From: Alphaproteobacteria bacterium
GTDB lineage: Bacteria; Pseudomonadota; Alphaproteobacteria; Acetobacterales; Acetobacteraceae
Assembly: GCA_013298245.1 (NCBI GenBank)
Contig: JAAFHD010000118.1
Span: 1-9,239, forward strand
Reading direction: 5' to 3'
DNA: 9,239 nt
Shown: piece after piece, positions 1 through 8,027 of the stretch
How the letters are laid out: each line of letters opens with the position of its first letter
How positions within the stretch are numbered: the first letter of the stretch is position 1
The notes under the pieces: model-generated
Databases searched by the model: none
What the model was told of the DNA's origin: nothing
Seen by the model: only the letters and a program-made list of their open reading frames with translations
Position numbers and translations under genes: made by a program

Positions 1-401
1 GGCTGGAACAGGCACTGATCGCGGGTGATATCCAGGTGGCCGATCTGCCCGCCGCGTGGAACGAGGGGTTGCACGCGCTGCTTGGCATCACGCCGCCCGA
101 TGATGCGCGCGGCGTGCTGCAGGATATCCATTGGTATGACGGCGCCTTCGGATATTTCCCGTCCTACACGCTGGGTGCGATGGCGGCCGCGCAGCTGATG
201 CGCGCGGCGCGTGCCGCCGTGCCGGGCCTGGATGACGCGTTGGGGCAGGGCGATGCAGCACCCTTGCTGGGCTGGCTGCGCGCGCATGTGCATGGGGCTG
301 GCTCGCGCCTTGGCTTCCAGGATTTGCTGCGCGCCGCCACCGGCAAGCCCCTGGACCCCAGCGACTTCCAGGCGCATCTGACCGCCCGATATCTGGACTG
401 A
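1..401 (+). CDS. Carboxypeptidase Taq (M32 family), C-terminal part
   Basis: This is the last 132 residues of an M32 metallocarboxypeptidase, a cytoplasmic enzyme that removes C-terminal amino acids. The reading frame is open from base 3, so the gene begins before the window. The HEXXH zinc motif of the family lies in the missing part. What identifies it is the family's typical C-terminal block: DLPAAWNE, then LQDIHWYDGAFGYFPSYTLG, then a helix with AAAQLM, ending about 80 residues later. Full-length members are about 500 residues, and the end position fits. An internal GTG at 36 could be mistaken for a start, but the family match continues upstream of it (LEQALIAGDIQVADLP). The stop lies 4 bases before thrC, which suggests co-transcription. 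Confidence 0.9.
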   Translation, partial: LEQALIAGDIQVADLPAAWNEGLHALLGITPPDDARGVLQDIHWYDGAFGYFPSYTLGAMAAAQLMRAARAAVPGLDDALGQGDAAPLLGWLRAHVHGAGSRLGFQDLLRAATGKPLDPSDFQAHLTARYLD

Positions 402-405
402 GACC

Positions 406-1812
406 ATGCGCTACATCTCCACCCGCGGCGGCGCCGCTCCGCGTGATTTCGAAGGCGTGCTGTTGGCGGGCCTGGCCGAAGACGGCGGGCTGTTCATGCC
501 CGAGACTTGGCCGCAATTTTCTGCGGATGAATGGCGTGCGATGCGCGCGTTGCCTTACGCGGATTTGGCCGCGCGCATCATCGCGCGCTTCACCGGCGAT
601 GCGGTCAGCGAATCCGAACTGCGCGCGATGTGCCACGACGCCTATGGCCGCTTCGCGCATGCCGCCGTGGTGCCGCTGGTGCAGCTGGACCATCGCGCGT
701 TTTCGCTGGAGCTGTTCCACGGCCCGACGCTGGCGTTCAAGGACCTGGCGCTGCAATTGCTGGGGCGCCTGTTCGACCATGTGCTGGCCCGCAGCGGCCA
801 GCGTATCACCATCGTGGGCGCGACCAGCGGCGATACCGGAAGTGCGGCGATCGAGGCATGCCGCGACCGCGCGGCGGTGGACATCATCATCCTTCACCCG
901 GAAGGCCGCACCAGCGAAGTGCAGCGCCGGCAGATGACGACGGTGCTCTCGCCCAACGTGTCGAACATCGCGATGCAGGGCAGCTTCGATGACTGCCAGG
1001 ACGCGGTGAAGGCGATGTTCAACGACGCGCCGTTCCGCCACGAGATGAAGCTGGCCGCGGTCAATTCCATCAACTGGGCGCGGATTGCGGCGCAGATTCC
1101 GTATTATGCGGCGGCGGCGCTGGCGCTGGGCGCGCCCGATAGGCCGGTCGCGGTCTCCGTGCCGTCGGGCAATTTCGGCAATGTGCTGGCGGCCTATGGC
1201 GCGATGCGGATGGGGCTGCCGATCGAGCACTTCATCGTCGGCGCCAATCGCAACGACATCCTGGCCCGGTGGCTCGATGCGAATGACATGACGATGCGCG
1301 CGGTGGAGCCGTCGCTCTCGCCATCAATGGACATCCAGGTGAGTTCGAATTTCGAGCGGCTGTTGTTTGAATTGCTGGGGCGCGATGCGGCGGCGACGGC
1401 GGAGCAGATGCAGCGCTTCCGCACCGAAGGGCGCATGCCCGTTCCTGATGCGGCATGGCGCGCTGCCACGGCGCGGTTCCGTGGCTTCCGGCTAGATGAT
1501 GCCGGCACGATTGCCGAAATGCGCCGCGTGCGCACGGAGGCTGGCTACATCGCCGACCCGCATACCGCCATCGGCATCGCGGGCGCGCGGGCGTATGCGC
1601 CCGAGGATGCGGGCATGCCCGTGATCATCGCGGCCACGGCGCATCCTGCGAAATTCCCCGATGCGGTGCGCGAGGCCTTGGGCGAAGCACCCGCGCTGCC
1701 GCCGCATCTGGCGGACCTCTATGAACGGCCGGAACGCTTCACGGTGCTGCCGAATGACGTGACGCAAGTGCAGGGCCTGGTGCGGGCGCATGCGCGCAGG
1801 AATGCGGCGTGA
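406..1812 (+). CDS. thrC: Threonine synthase
   Basis: Threonine synthase is a cytoplasmic PLP enzyme that converts O-phospho-L-homoserine to L-threonine and phosphate, the last step of threonine biosynthesis. The 468-residue protein has the family's N-terminal domain (starting MRYISTRGGA, with GLAEDGGLFMPE near residues 22-33). The PLP-binding lysine is K112 in the LAFKDLALQLLG motif, and the SGDTGSA phosphate-binding loop is at 141-147. The block SINWARIAAQIPYY follows and the end is intact. Its length matches the long bacterial form (about 430-470 residues). The ATG at 406 gives the expected N-terminus and lies 4 bases after the previous stop. No strong ribosome binding site is seen, so translation is probably coupled. 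The stop overlaps the next start in GTGA. Confidence 0.97.
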   Translation: MRYISTRGGAAPRDFEGVLLAGLAEDGGLFMPETWPQFSADEWRAMRALPYADLAARIIARFTGDAVSESELRAMCHDAYGRFAHAAVVPLVQLDHRAFSLELFHGPTLAFKDLALQLLGRLFDHVLARSGQRITIVGATSGDTGSAAIEACRDRAAVDIIILHPEGRTSEVQRRQMTTVLSPNVSNIAMQGSFDDCQDAVKAMFNDAPFRHEMKLAAVNSINWARIAAQIPYYAAAALALGAPDRPVAVSVPSGNFGNVLAAYGAMRMGLPIEHFIVGANRNDILARWLDANDMTMRAVEPSLSPSMDIQVSSNFERLLFELLGRDAAATAEQMQRFRTEGRMPVPDAAWRAATARFRGFRLDDAGTIAEMRRVRTEAGYIADPHTAIGIAGARAYAPEDAGMPVIIAATAHPAKFPDAVREALGEAPALPPHLADLYERPERFTVLPNDVTQVQGLVRAHARRNAA

Positions 1813-2522
1813 TCGCGATCTGCGCCCATCGCGGCGGCGCGCTGCTGTGGCCTGAGAACAGCCTGCGCGCCTTCCGCGAAGCGGCGGCACTGCCCATCGA
1901 GGAACTGGAATGCGACGTGCATCTCTCTGCCGATGGTGTCGCGATGGTGCATCACGACCCGACCCTGGACCGCATGACGGACGCCACCGGCCCGCTTGCC
2001 GCGCACAGCGCCGATGCCTTGTCGCGCATCCGCATCAAGGGCACCGATGAAGGCATCCCGCGCCTCTCCGTGCTGCTGGAACTTGTGGCGCGCACCGGCA
2101 AACTGCTGCGCCTTGAGATCAAGGAAAACCACGACAAGCGCTTCGACCCGCGCCTGTTGGCGACGGTGATGGAGGAGCTCTCGCGCATCCCTGCCCGCGT
2201 GCGCTTGATGTCCTTCATGCCCGCCGCGTTGCTGGAATCGCGCTTCCCCGACAAGGATTTTCTGATCGGCCCCGCCTTTCTCGGCTGGCATTCGGGTTGG
2301 ACGCTGAACGCGCTGGCCGCCATGCTCGGCTGCAACGGCGTGGGCTTCGGTTACGACACAAAGAACCTGCCGCGCCTGCTGGAAGCCACCCACGGCACCA
2401 CCAATATCTGGCGCGCCGATGATCAGGCGAGTTTGCGCGCCAGCTTCGCCATGGCACCTTCATCGATCACCACGGACGATCCCGTCCTCGCTCTGCGACT
2501 TCGTCAGGAAATGCATGTCTGA
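1809..2522 (+). CDS. Glycerophosphodiester phosphodiesterase (GDPD family)
   Basis: GDPD enzymes hydrolyse glycerophosphodiesters, released when phospholipids are turned over, to glycerol-3-phosphate and an alcohol. The 237-residue product has the family residues in order: the HRGG motif (H7, R8), PENS (E16, N17), ELECDVH (E34, D36), VHHDPTLDR (H49) and the later acid in LRLEIKEN (E103). There is no signal peptide, and the length is close to the cytoplasmic UgpQ type (about 250 residues), so cytoplasmic action is likely. The start is GTG at 1809, inside the thrC stop (GTGA overlap). The next start in frame would lose the HRGG motif. The 3' end overlaps the M16 gene by 8 bases. The exact substrate cannot be read from the sequence, and the ugpQ name is only a possibility. 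Confidence 0.93.
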   Translation: MIAICAHRGGALLWPENSLRAFREAAALPIEELECDVHLSADGVAMVHHDPTLDRMTDATGPLAAHSADALSRIRIKGTDEGIPRLSVLLELVARTGKLLRLEIKENHDKRFDPRLLATVMEELSRIPARVRLMSFMPAALLESRFPDKDFLIGPAFLGWHSGWTLNALAAMLGCNGVGFGYDTKNLPRLLEATHGTTNIWRADDQASLRASFAMAPSSITTDDPVLALRLRQEMHV

Positions 2523-3783
2523 AGAACCGATCCGCGTCACCCGCCTGGACTCTGGCCTGACCATCGTCACTGAGGCGATGCCGCGCGTGGAGACCATCTC
2601 CTTCGGCGCGTACATCGCCGCCGGCACGCGGCATGAAACGGCGGCCGAGAACGGCGCCTCGCACTTCCTCGAACACATGGCCTTCAAGGGCACGACGAAG
2701 CGCGATGCCGCGGCCATCGCGCGCGAAATGGAAGACGTGGGCGGGCAGATGAACGCCTACACCGCGCGCGAAAACACCGCCTATTACTGCAAGGTGCTGA
2801 AGGAGGATGTGGCGCTGGCGGCCGACATCATCGGCGACATCCTGTGCCATTCCACCTTCATCCCGGAGGAATTGGAACGCGAACGCGGCGTGATCCTGCA
2901 GGAAATCGGCCAGGCGAATGACACGCCCGACGACATCGTCTTCGACCATTTCCAAAGCACCGCCTATGCGACGCAGCCGATGGGCCGGCCCACGCTCGGC
3001 ACCGAGGACATCATCAAGGCGATGCCGCGCGACGCGCTGACCGGCTATATGCGCCGCAACTACGGCCCGACGAACATGGTCGTCGCCGCCGCGGGCGCGG
3101 TGGAACATGACGCTGTGGTGGAACTGGCGCGCCGCCATTTCGCGGACCTGCCCGTGGTCGCGCCCGACAGCGCCGAAGCCGCGCGCTACTCCGGCGGCGA
3201 GTTCCGCGAAGCGCGCGACCTCGACCAGGTGCATCTGGTGCTGGGCTTCGAAGCGCTGCCCTTCCGCCACCAGCACAGCCATGCGCTGATGCTGCTCTCG
3301 ACCATTCTGGGTGGCGGCATGTCCTCCCGCCTGTTCCAGGAAATCCGCGAGAAGCGCGGCCTGGTCTATTCCATCTACTCCTACGCGCAGCCCTTCGCGG
3401 ACTCAGGCCTCTTCGCCATCTACGCCGGCACCGGCGAGAAGGAAGCGGCCGAACTCGTCCCCGTTACCCTCGAAGAACTGCGCCGCGTGCAGCACGACAT
3501 CACCGCCGATGAACTGGCCCGCGCCAAGGCGCAGCTGCGCGCATCGCTGCTGATGTCGCTCGAATCCACCGGCTCGCGCTGCGAACAATTGGCGCGCCAG
3601 CTGCAGGTGCATGGCCGCGTCATCCCGACGGAGGAAACAAAGGCCAAGATCGCCGCCGTCACCATCGATGACGTGCAGGGCTTGGCGGCGAAACTGTTCC
3701 GTGGCGCGCCTACACTGGCCACGATGGGCCCGGCGGACCAAGTGCCGGGCCTTGCGCACATCACCGAGAAACTCGCGGCATGA
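2515..3783 (+). CDS. M16 family zinc peptidase (processing-peptidase-like)
   Basis: This 422-residue protein is a pitrilysin/M16-family zinc endopeptidase related to the beta subunit of the mitochondrial processing peptidase. The inverted zinc motif HFLEH is at residues 50-54 (H50, E53, H54), and the third ligand is E130 in ERGVILQE, the expected distance downstream. The second half has the glycine-rich loop GGGMSS (266-271) and the EKRGLVYSIYS block (R281, Y285) that bind substrate in this family, so one chain carries both halves. The open frame extends back to 2419, but ATG 2515 is preferred. It follows AGGAA (2506-2510) by 4 bases, and the family N-terminus (RVTRLDSGLTIVTE) begins right after it. 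Upstream residues only shadow the GDPD gene. Members in alphaproteobacteria often sit beside thrC (from memory). The natural substrate is unknown. Confidence 0.93.
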   Translation: MSEEPIRVTRLDSGLTIVTEAMPRVETISFGAYIAAGTRHETAAENGASHFLEHMAFKGTTKRDAAAIAREMEDVGGQMNAYTARENTAYYCKVLKEDVALAADIIGDILCHSTFIPEELERERGVILQEIGQANDTPDDIVFDHFQSTAYATQPMGRPTLGTEDIIKAMPRDALTGYMRRNYGPTNMVVAAAGAVEHDAVVELARRHFADLPVVAPDSAEAARYSGGEFREARDLDQVHLVLGFEALPFRHQHSHALMLLSTILGGGMSSRLFQEIREKRGLVYSIYSYAQPFADSGLFAIYAGTGEKEAAELVPVTLEELRRVQHDITADELARAKAQLRASLLMSLESTGSRCEQLARQLQVHGRVIPTEETKAKIAAVTIDDVQGLAAKLFRGAPTLATMGPADQVPGLAHITEKLAA

Positions 3784-5105
3784 ACCGGCTGGATCGGCTT
3801 TCCGCGCTTGTGGATGCGGCGCGGCGCGCAGGCGCCGATGCCGCCGATGCGCTGCTGGTGGAGAGCGCTTCGCTGTCGGTGCAACGGCGCCTGGGCAAGC
3901 TTGAACATCTGGAGCGCGCTGAATCACTTGATCTCGGCCTGCGTGTGTTCGTGGGCGCGCGCAGCGCCAGCGTGTCCTCCACGCGCTCCGACCCGGCAGG
4001 TTTCGCGGCACTCGCCGAACGCGCCGTCGCCATGGCGCGCGTCGTGCCCGAGGACGCCTTCGCCGCCATCCCCGAAGCCGTGGCGCTGCCAGCGCTCGCG
4101 CTGGACCTGGAGGACGCGACCGAACCCAGTGCCGATGCGCTGGTCACGCGCGCCGCGACGGCCGAGGAAGCAGCGCTTGCCATCCGCGGTGTCACCAATA
4201 CGGAAGGCGCCGAGGCCGGCTGGCAGCGCAACCGCGTGGCGCTGGCGACCTCGCGCGGGTTCGGCGCGGAATGGGCGCGCACTTCGCACAGCGTGTCCGC
4301 CACCGCACTGGCGGGGCAGGGCACCGCGATGGAGCGCGACTACGACTACGCGACCGCCGTGCACCTGGCCGATCTGGATGACGCCGCCGCACTCGGCCGC
4401 CGCGCCGGCGAACAGGCCGTTGCGCGGCTGCACGCGCGCCGCCCCACCACCGCGACCTTGCCCGTGGTGTTCCATCCGCGCGTGGCCGGCAGCCTGCTCG
4501 GCCATCTTTCCAGCGCCATCAACGGCGCCGCCGTGGCGCGTGGCACGTCCTTCCTGAAGGACAGCATGGGCAAGCCGGTGCTGGCCCCCGGCCTGCGCGT
4601 GATGGACGACGCGACGCGCCCGCGCGGCCTGCGCTCGCGCCCCTTCGACGGTGAGGGCACGGCCTGCGCGCCGCTGGCGCTGGTGGAAGACGGCGTGCTG
4701 CAGTCCTGGGTGCTGGACTGGCGCAGCGCGCGGCAATTGGGGCTGCGTTCCACCGGGCACGCAAGCCGCGGCACGGGAGGGCCGCCCGGGCCTGCCTCCA
4801 CCAATTTGTGGCTCGCGCCCGGCACGCTGACGCCCGCCGCGCTCATGGCCGATATCCGCGAAGGGCTGTTCGTGACCGAGATGATCGGCATGGGCGTGAA
4901 CCCCGTGACCGGCGACTACAGCCGGGGTGCCGCCGGCTTCATGATCCGCGACGGCGCGCTGGCCGAACCGGTCAGCGAAATCACCATCGCCGGCCGCCTG
5001 ACAGAGATGTTCCTGCGCATGGTGCCGGCCAATGACCTGGTGTTCCGGCGTGGCACGGATGCGCCCACCATCCGCATTGACGGCATGGTGATGGCGGGCG
5101 CCTGA
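3780..5105 (+). CDS. pmbA: PmbA/TldE, subunit of the TldD/TldE protease
   Basis: PmbA (TldE) pairs with TldD to form a cytoplasmic protease that degrades unfolded peptides. It is known from E. coli for maturing microcin B17 and for CcdA turnover. The 441-residue protein is full length. Family signatures include FDGEGTACAPLALVEDGVLQSW (from 289, the switch to the C-terminal barrel), GHASRGTGGPPGPASTNL (326-343), the EMIGMGVNPVTGDYSRGAAGF block (367-387) and the closing PTIRIDGMVMAG. No HEXXH-type zinc motif is seen, as expected for the TldE partner rather than TldD; the tldD gene is not in this window. The start codon overlaps the M16 stop in ATGA, so it is translationally coupled. It is the last gene of the operon, 46 bases before a tRNA gene. 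Confidence 0.95.
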   Translation: MNRLDRLSALVDAARRAGADAADALLVESASLSVQRRLGKLEHLERAESLDLGLRVFVGARSASVSSTRSDPAGFAALAERAVAMARVVPEDAFAAIPEAVALPALALDLEDATEPSADALVTRAATAEEAALAIRGVTNTEGAEAGWQRNRVALATSRGFGAEWARTSHSVSATALAGQGTAMERDYDYATAVHLADLDDAAALGRRAGEQAVARLHARRPTTATLPVVFHPRVAGSLLGHLSSAINGAAVARGTSFLKDSMGKPVLAPGLRVMDDATRPRGLRSRPFDGEGTACAPLALVEDGVLQSWVLDWRSARQLGLRSTGHASRGTGGPPGPASTNLWLAPGTLTPAALMADIREGLFVTEMIGMGVNPVTGDYSRGAAGFMIRDGALAEPVSEITIAGRLTEMFLRMVPANDLVFRRGTDAPTIRIDGMVMAGA

Positions 5106-5111
5106 ACCACG

Positions 5112-5140
5112 TTGCGTGTCGCGCGCGCCGCCTGTATGGG
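5112..5140 (+). promoter_or_regulatory. Possible sigma-70 promoter for tRNA-Ser
   Basis: TTGCGT (5112-5117) and TATGGG (5135-5140) are 17 bases apart and would start transcription about 5 bases before the mature tRNA end. Both hexamers match the consensus only in part. It lies in the only gap between pmbA and the tRNA, so the tRNA must either start here or be processed from the operon transcript. Confidence 0.35.
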
Positions 5141-5149
5141 GTGCGCGAC
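5118..5149 (+). other. GC-rich inverted repeat after pmbA
   Basis: GTCGCGC (5118-5124) is matched by GCGCGAC (5143-5149), with an 18-base loop. It could slow or end pmbA transcription, but it has no T-run and overlaps the suggested tRNA promoter, so it may be chance in GC-rich DNA. Confidence 0.25.
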
Positions 5150-5151
5150 CA

Positions 5152-5241
5152 GGACAGGTGGCGGAGTGGTCGATCGCGTCGGTCTCGAAAACCGAAGTAG
5201 GTGCAAGCCTACCGTGGGTTCGAATCCCACCCTGTCCGCCA
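5152..5241 (+). tRNA. tRNA-Ser (anticodon CGA)
   Basis: This is a 90-base class II tRNA that reads UCG serine codons. The acceptor stem is GGACAGG (5152-5158) paired with CCTGTCC (5231-5237), followed by discriminator G and an encoded CCA (5239-5241). The anticodon arm is TCGGT/ACCGA around loop CTCGAAA, with anticodon CGA. A long variable arm (TAGG/CCTA) is diagnostic of serine. The T arm is GTGGG/CCCAC around TTCGAAT. All stems pair fully, so the gene looks functional. Its 3' end borders the accessory region, and tRNA 3' ends are common integration sites for islands. Confidence 0.97.
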
Positions 5242-5242
5242 T

Positions 5243-5277
5243 GCACCCCCTCAATTGGTCTCGGTTTTGAGGGGTGC
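5243..5277 (+). terminator. Terminator-like hairpin after tRNA-Ser
   Basis: GCACCCCCTCAA (5243-5254) pairs with TTGAGGGGTGC (5267-5277), giving 11 base pairs with one bulged C and a 12-base loop. It begins 2 bases after the CCA end, where a tRNA terminator is expected. No T-run follows the stem, so it may act by structure alone or only protect or mark the 3' end. Confidence 0.5.
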
Positions 5278-5411
5278 CGTGCAAGCCTCGGCATGTGCGA
5301 GCCTTTGGCCGTCCAATCCCATTCTACGCGCCTCTGTTGCCGGCCTTCTGGCCGCCATTCCGGCGCGCTTGTCCCGTCAGTCTCAGGCCGTGTTGATGGA
5401 GGGTGAGTTTC

Positions 5412-5455
5412 GCCTGTTATCATTCAGGACAGGGAATTTCGTTCAAATAACAGGC
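5412..5455. repeat. 9-base inverted repeat GCCTGTTAT/ATAACAGGC
   Basis: GCCTGTTAT (5412-5420) and ATAACAGGC (5447-5455) are perfect inverse copies 26 bases apart. The core word AACAGG also occurs as CCTGTT at 5544-5549 and as AACAGG at 5602-5607, so the region holds four copies in about 195 bases. The spacing of the arms suits a protein that binds two half-sites better than a hairpin. Confidence 0.5.
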
Positions 5456-5483
5456 TTGCAGCAGGCATTCTGCTGTGCAAGCC
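5453..5483. repeat. Strong 12-base-pair hairpin
   Basis: GGCTTGCAGCAG (5453-5464) pairs with CTGCTG (5470-5475) and CAAGCC (5478-5483) around loop GCATT, with a 2-base bulge (TG). There is no T-run on either side. It contains both orientations of the TGCAAGC word and shares its first three bases with the neighbouring inverted repeat. It may be a terminator without a U-tract or a recognition structure. Confidence 0.5.
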
Positions 5484-5532
5484 CATTGCCGCCGTTGGAT
5501 TGCGTCGCTTTTTCAATGTCTTGCGCAGCATA

Positions 5533-5551
5533 AAAACAGCTTTCCTGTTTT
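5533..5551 (-). terminator. Possible terminator of the recombinase operon
   Basis: AAAACAG (5533-5539) and CTGTTTT (5545-5551) form a 7-base-pair stem with a 5-base loop. Read on the - strand the stem ends in CTGTTTTTA, so a run of U follows or forms the 3' arm. It lies about 107 bases after the recombinase stop in the right direction. The stem is AT-rich and weak. Confidence 0.3.
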
Positions 5552-5559
5552 GGTACGGA

Positions 5560-5580
5560 TCAGGCGATGCAAGCGCCTGA
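5560..5580. repeat. Perfect 7-base-pair hairpin
   Basis: TCAGGCG (5560-5566) pairs with CGCCTGA (5574-5580) around loop ATGCAAG. The loop plus the next base carries another copy of the TGCAAGC word. Its role is unknown. Confidence 0.4.
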
Positions 5581-5657
5581 ACAAGGGTGATGTTGCACCG
5601 TAACAGGCGCGCTGACCAGGATAGCAGGCGACACGCACATCGCTGCTGCGATCGCTG

Positions 5658-7256
<1,599 letters not shown>

Positions 7257-7278
7257 CGGATGGACAGCATGGCCGCAA

Positions 7279-7695
7279 TTATCGGCCTTTGTCCCGGATC
7301 CCAAAGAACCGGGGGCCGCTCCATCGCGTACCGGTCACCGCCTCGGCGATGGCCGACAGGCTCGGATAGAGCGTGCCGGCGTGGCGAAAGCCATCGGCCT
7401 CGACGATGGCCTCGACCGTCGTTCCTTGCCATTCGCGGCGCAGCACGGCGCCGATCCCGTATTGGCGCCCTTGACGTTGCCGGGTGGCAGCTTGATCAAG
7501 CGCCCGACGCGTTGCGGGGTCGAGACCCTGCTGGGCCTTGGCCTGCAAGCGCCAAGCGAGCATGAGGCGCAGGATCTCGACCGATCGCAGTTTTGGCGCC
7601 AGTCCGAAGTGCTGGCGCCAGACAGCGCGCACCCCCTCGAGGTCGAGAGCGTCCAGCTCTCGAACCTCGCTCGCGATGCTGGGTGACCCCCTCAC
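7279..7695 (-). CDS. DUF2924 family protein
   Basis: This 138-residue protein matches the DUF2924 family as I recall it. An N-terminal helix region reads VRELDALDLEGVRAVWRQHFGLAP, then LRLMLAWRLQAKAQQGLD. A C-terminal part has LRREWQGTTVEAIVEADGF, the SLSAIAEAVTG segment and the ending TRWSGPRFFGI. The second half resembles a small DNA- or nucleic-acid-binding fold found in phage-related proteins, but the function is unknown. The start is GTG 7695, overlapping the DUF3489 stop in GTGA; a longer frame to 7809 would only shadow DUF3489. It has no obvious ribosome binding site, so translation is likely coupled. Its place between DUF3489 and the recombinase suggests a helper in recombination or its control. 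Confidence 0.85.
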   Translation of the reverse strand: MRGSPSIASEVRELDALDLEGVRAVWRQHFGLAPKLRSVEILRLMLAWRLQAKAQQGLDPATRRALDQAATRQRQGRQYGIGAVLRREWQGTTVEAIVEADGFRHAGTLYPSLSAIAEAVTGTRWSGPRFFGIRDKGR

Positions 7696-8027
7696 GGCGC
7701 GCTGCTGATCCGGTAGCGGCGCGTGCCGTCCTTCTTGGCGGATGTGACGATGTGCCCCTTGTGCTTCACCGCGCCAGCCAGCGCGCCGCGGATCGAGTGC
7801 TGCTGCCAACCGGTGGCCGCGCAGAGCTCATCGATGCTGGCGCCGGCGGGGTTTTGCAGGTGCAAGATAATGGTCGCGAGCCGGGATAGCGGCTGCACTG
7901 TGGCCGGCGGCGACGTTGATGCTGGTTGCATGGTCCCGCCCGAGCGGCGCTTGCTGGACGAGCCAGCGGCGACGGGCGACCGCACCGGCGTGCGTAGGGC
8001 AGGCGTGGTCTTGCGATGAGAAGGCAT
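7692..8027 (-). CDS. DUF3489 family protein, probable winged-helix DNA binder
   Basis: This 111-residue protein has two parts. Residues 1-45 are a basic, Ser/Thr/Pro-rich, probably disordered tail. Residues 46-111 match the DUF3489 family: LSRLATIILHLQNPAGASIDELCAATGW, then HSIRGALAGAVKHKGHIVTSAKKDGTRRYRI. That pattern (helix, ASIDEL, a recognition-like helix, then a strand pair ending in RYRI) looks like a winged helix-turn-helix, which suggests DNA binding. ATG 8027 is preferred because GGAG lies 10 bases upstream; the frame runs to 8204 but the extra residues cross a structured non-coding leader. It is the first gene of the three-gene unit and probably its regulator or a recombination accessory factor; this is inference. 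Confidence 0.82.
   Translation of the reverse strand: MPSHRKTTPALRTPVRSPVAAGSSSKRRSGGTMQPASTSPPATVQPLSRLATIILHLQNPAGASIDELCAATGWQQHSIRGALAGAVKHKGHIVTSAKKDGTRRYRISSAP

Larger units (their letters stand above)
5201..5574. repeat. Dispersed TGCAAGC repeats beginning in the tRNA
   Basis: The 10-mer GTGCAAGCCT occurs in the tRNA variable arm (5201-5210) and again at 5279-5288. A one-mismatch copy, GTGCGAGCCT (5295-5304), follows 16 bases later. GTGCAAGCC recurs at 5475-5483, TGCAAGCG at 5568-5575, and the inverse GGCTTGCA at 5453-5460. Five exact copies of a 7-base word in about 375 bases is far more than chance would give. The role is unknown; protein binding sites at an element end are one possibility. 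Confidence 0.55.
5242..5657. other. Gene-free, repeat-rich stretch between tRNA and recombinase
   Basis: No credible gene lies here. The open frames crossing it overlap the tRNA or lack any family resemblance. Base composition from about 5400 to 5600 is more AT-rich than the flanks. It holds a terminator-like hairpin next to the tRNA, the TGCAAGC and AACAGG word families, and at least four other hairpins or inverted repeats, listed separately. The recombinase gene ends at its right edge. The layout fits the end of an integrated element or a recombination site region. Confidence 0.6.

Noticed and set aside
88..1230. Open frame of 380 residues on the - strand
   Set aside because: Antisense to the M32 gene and thrC, Arg/His-rich with no recognisable domain.
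2419..2514. Longer N-terminus for the M16 peptidase
   Set aside because: The extra 32 residues shadow the GDPD 3' end; a ribosome site and family N-terminus support ATG 2515.
3924..5423. Open frame of 499 residues on the - strand
   Set aside because: It is antisense to pmbA and the tRNA, has the Arg/His/Gly-rich look of GC-rich shadow frames and matches no family; pmbA is clear on the + strand.
5116..5533. Two + strand open frames crossing the tRNA
   Set aside because: They run through the tRNA-Ser gene and its hairpin; their products have no family resemblance.
7696..7809. Longer N-terminus for DUF2924
   Set aside because: It lies inside the DUF3489 coding region in another frame; GTG 7695 in the GTGA overlap gives the normal family start.
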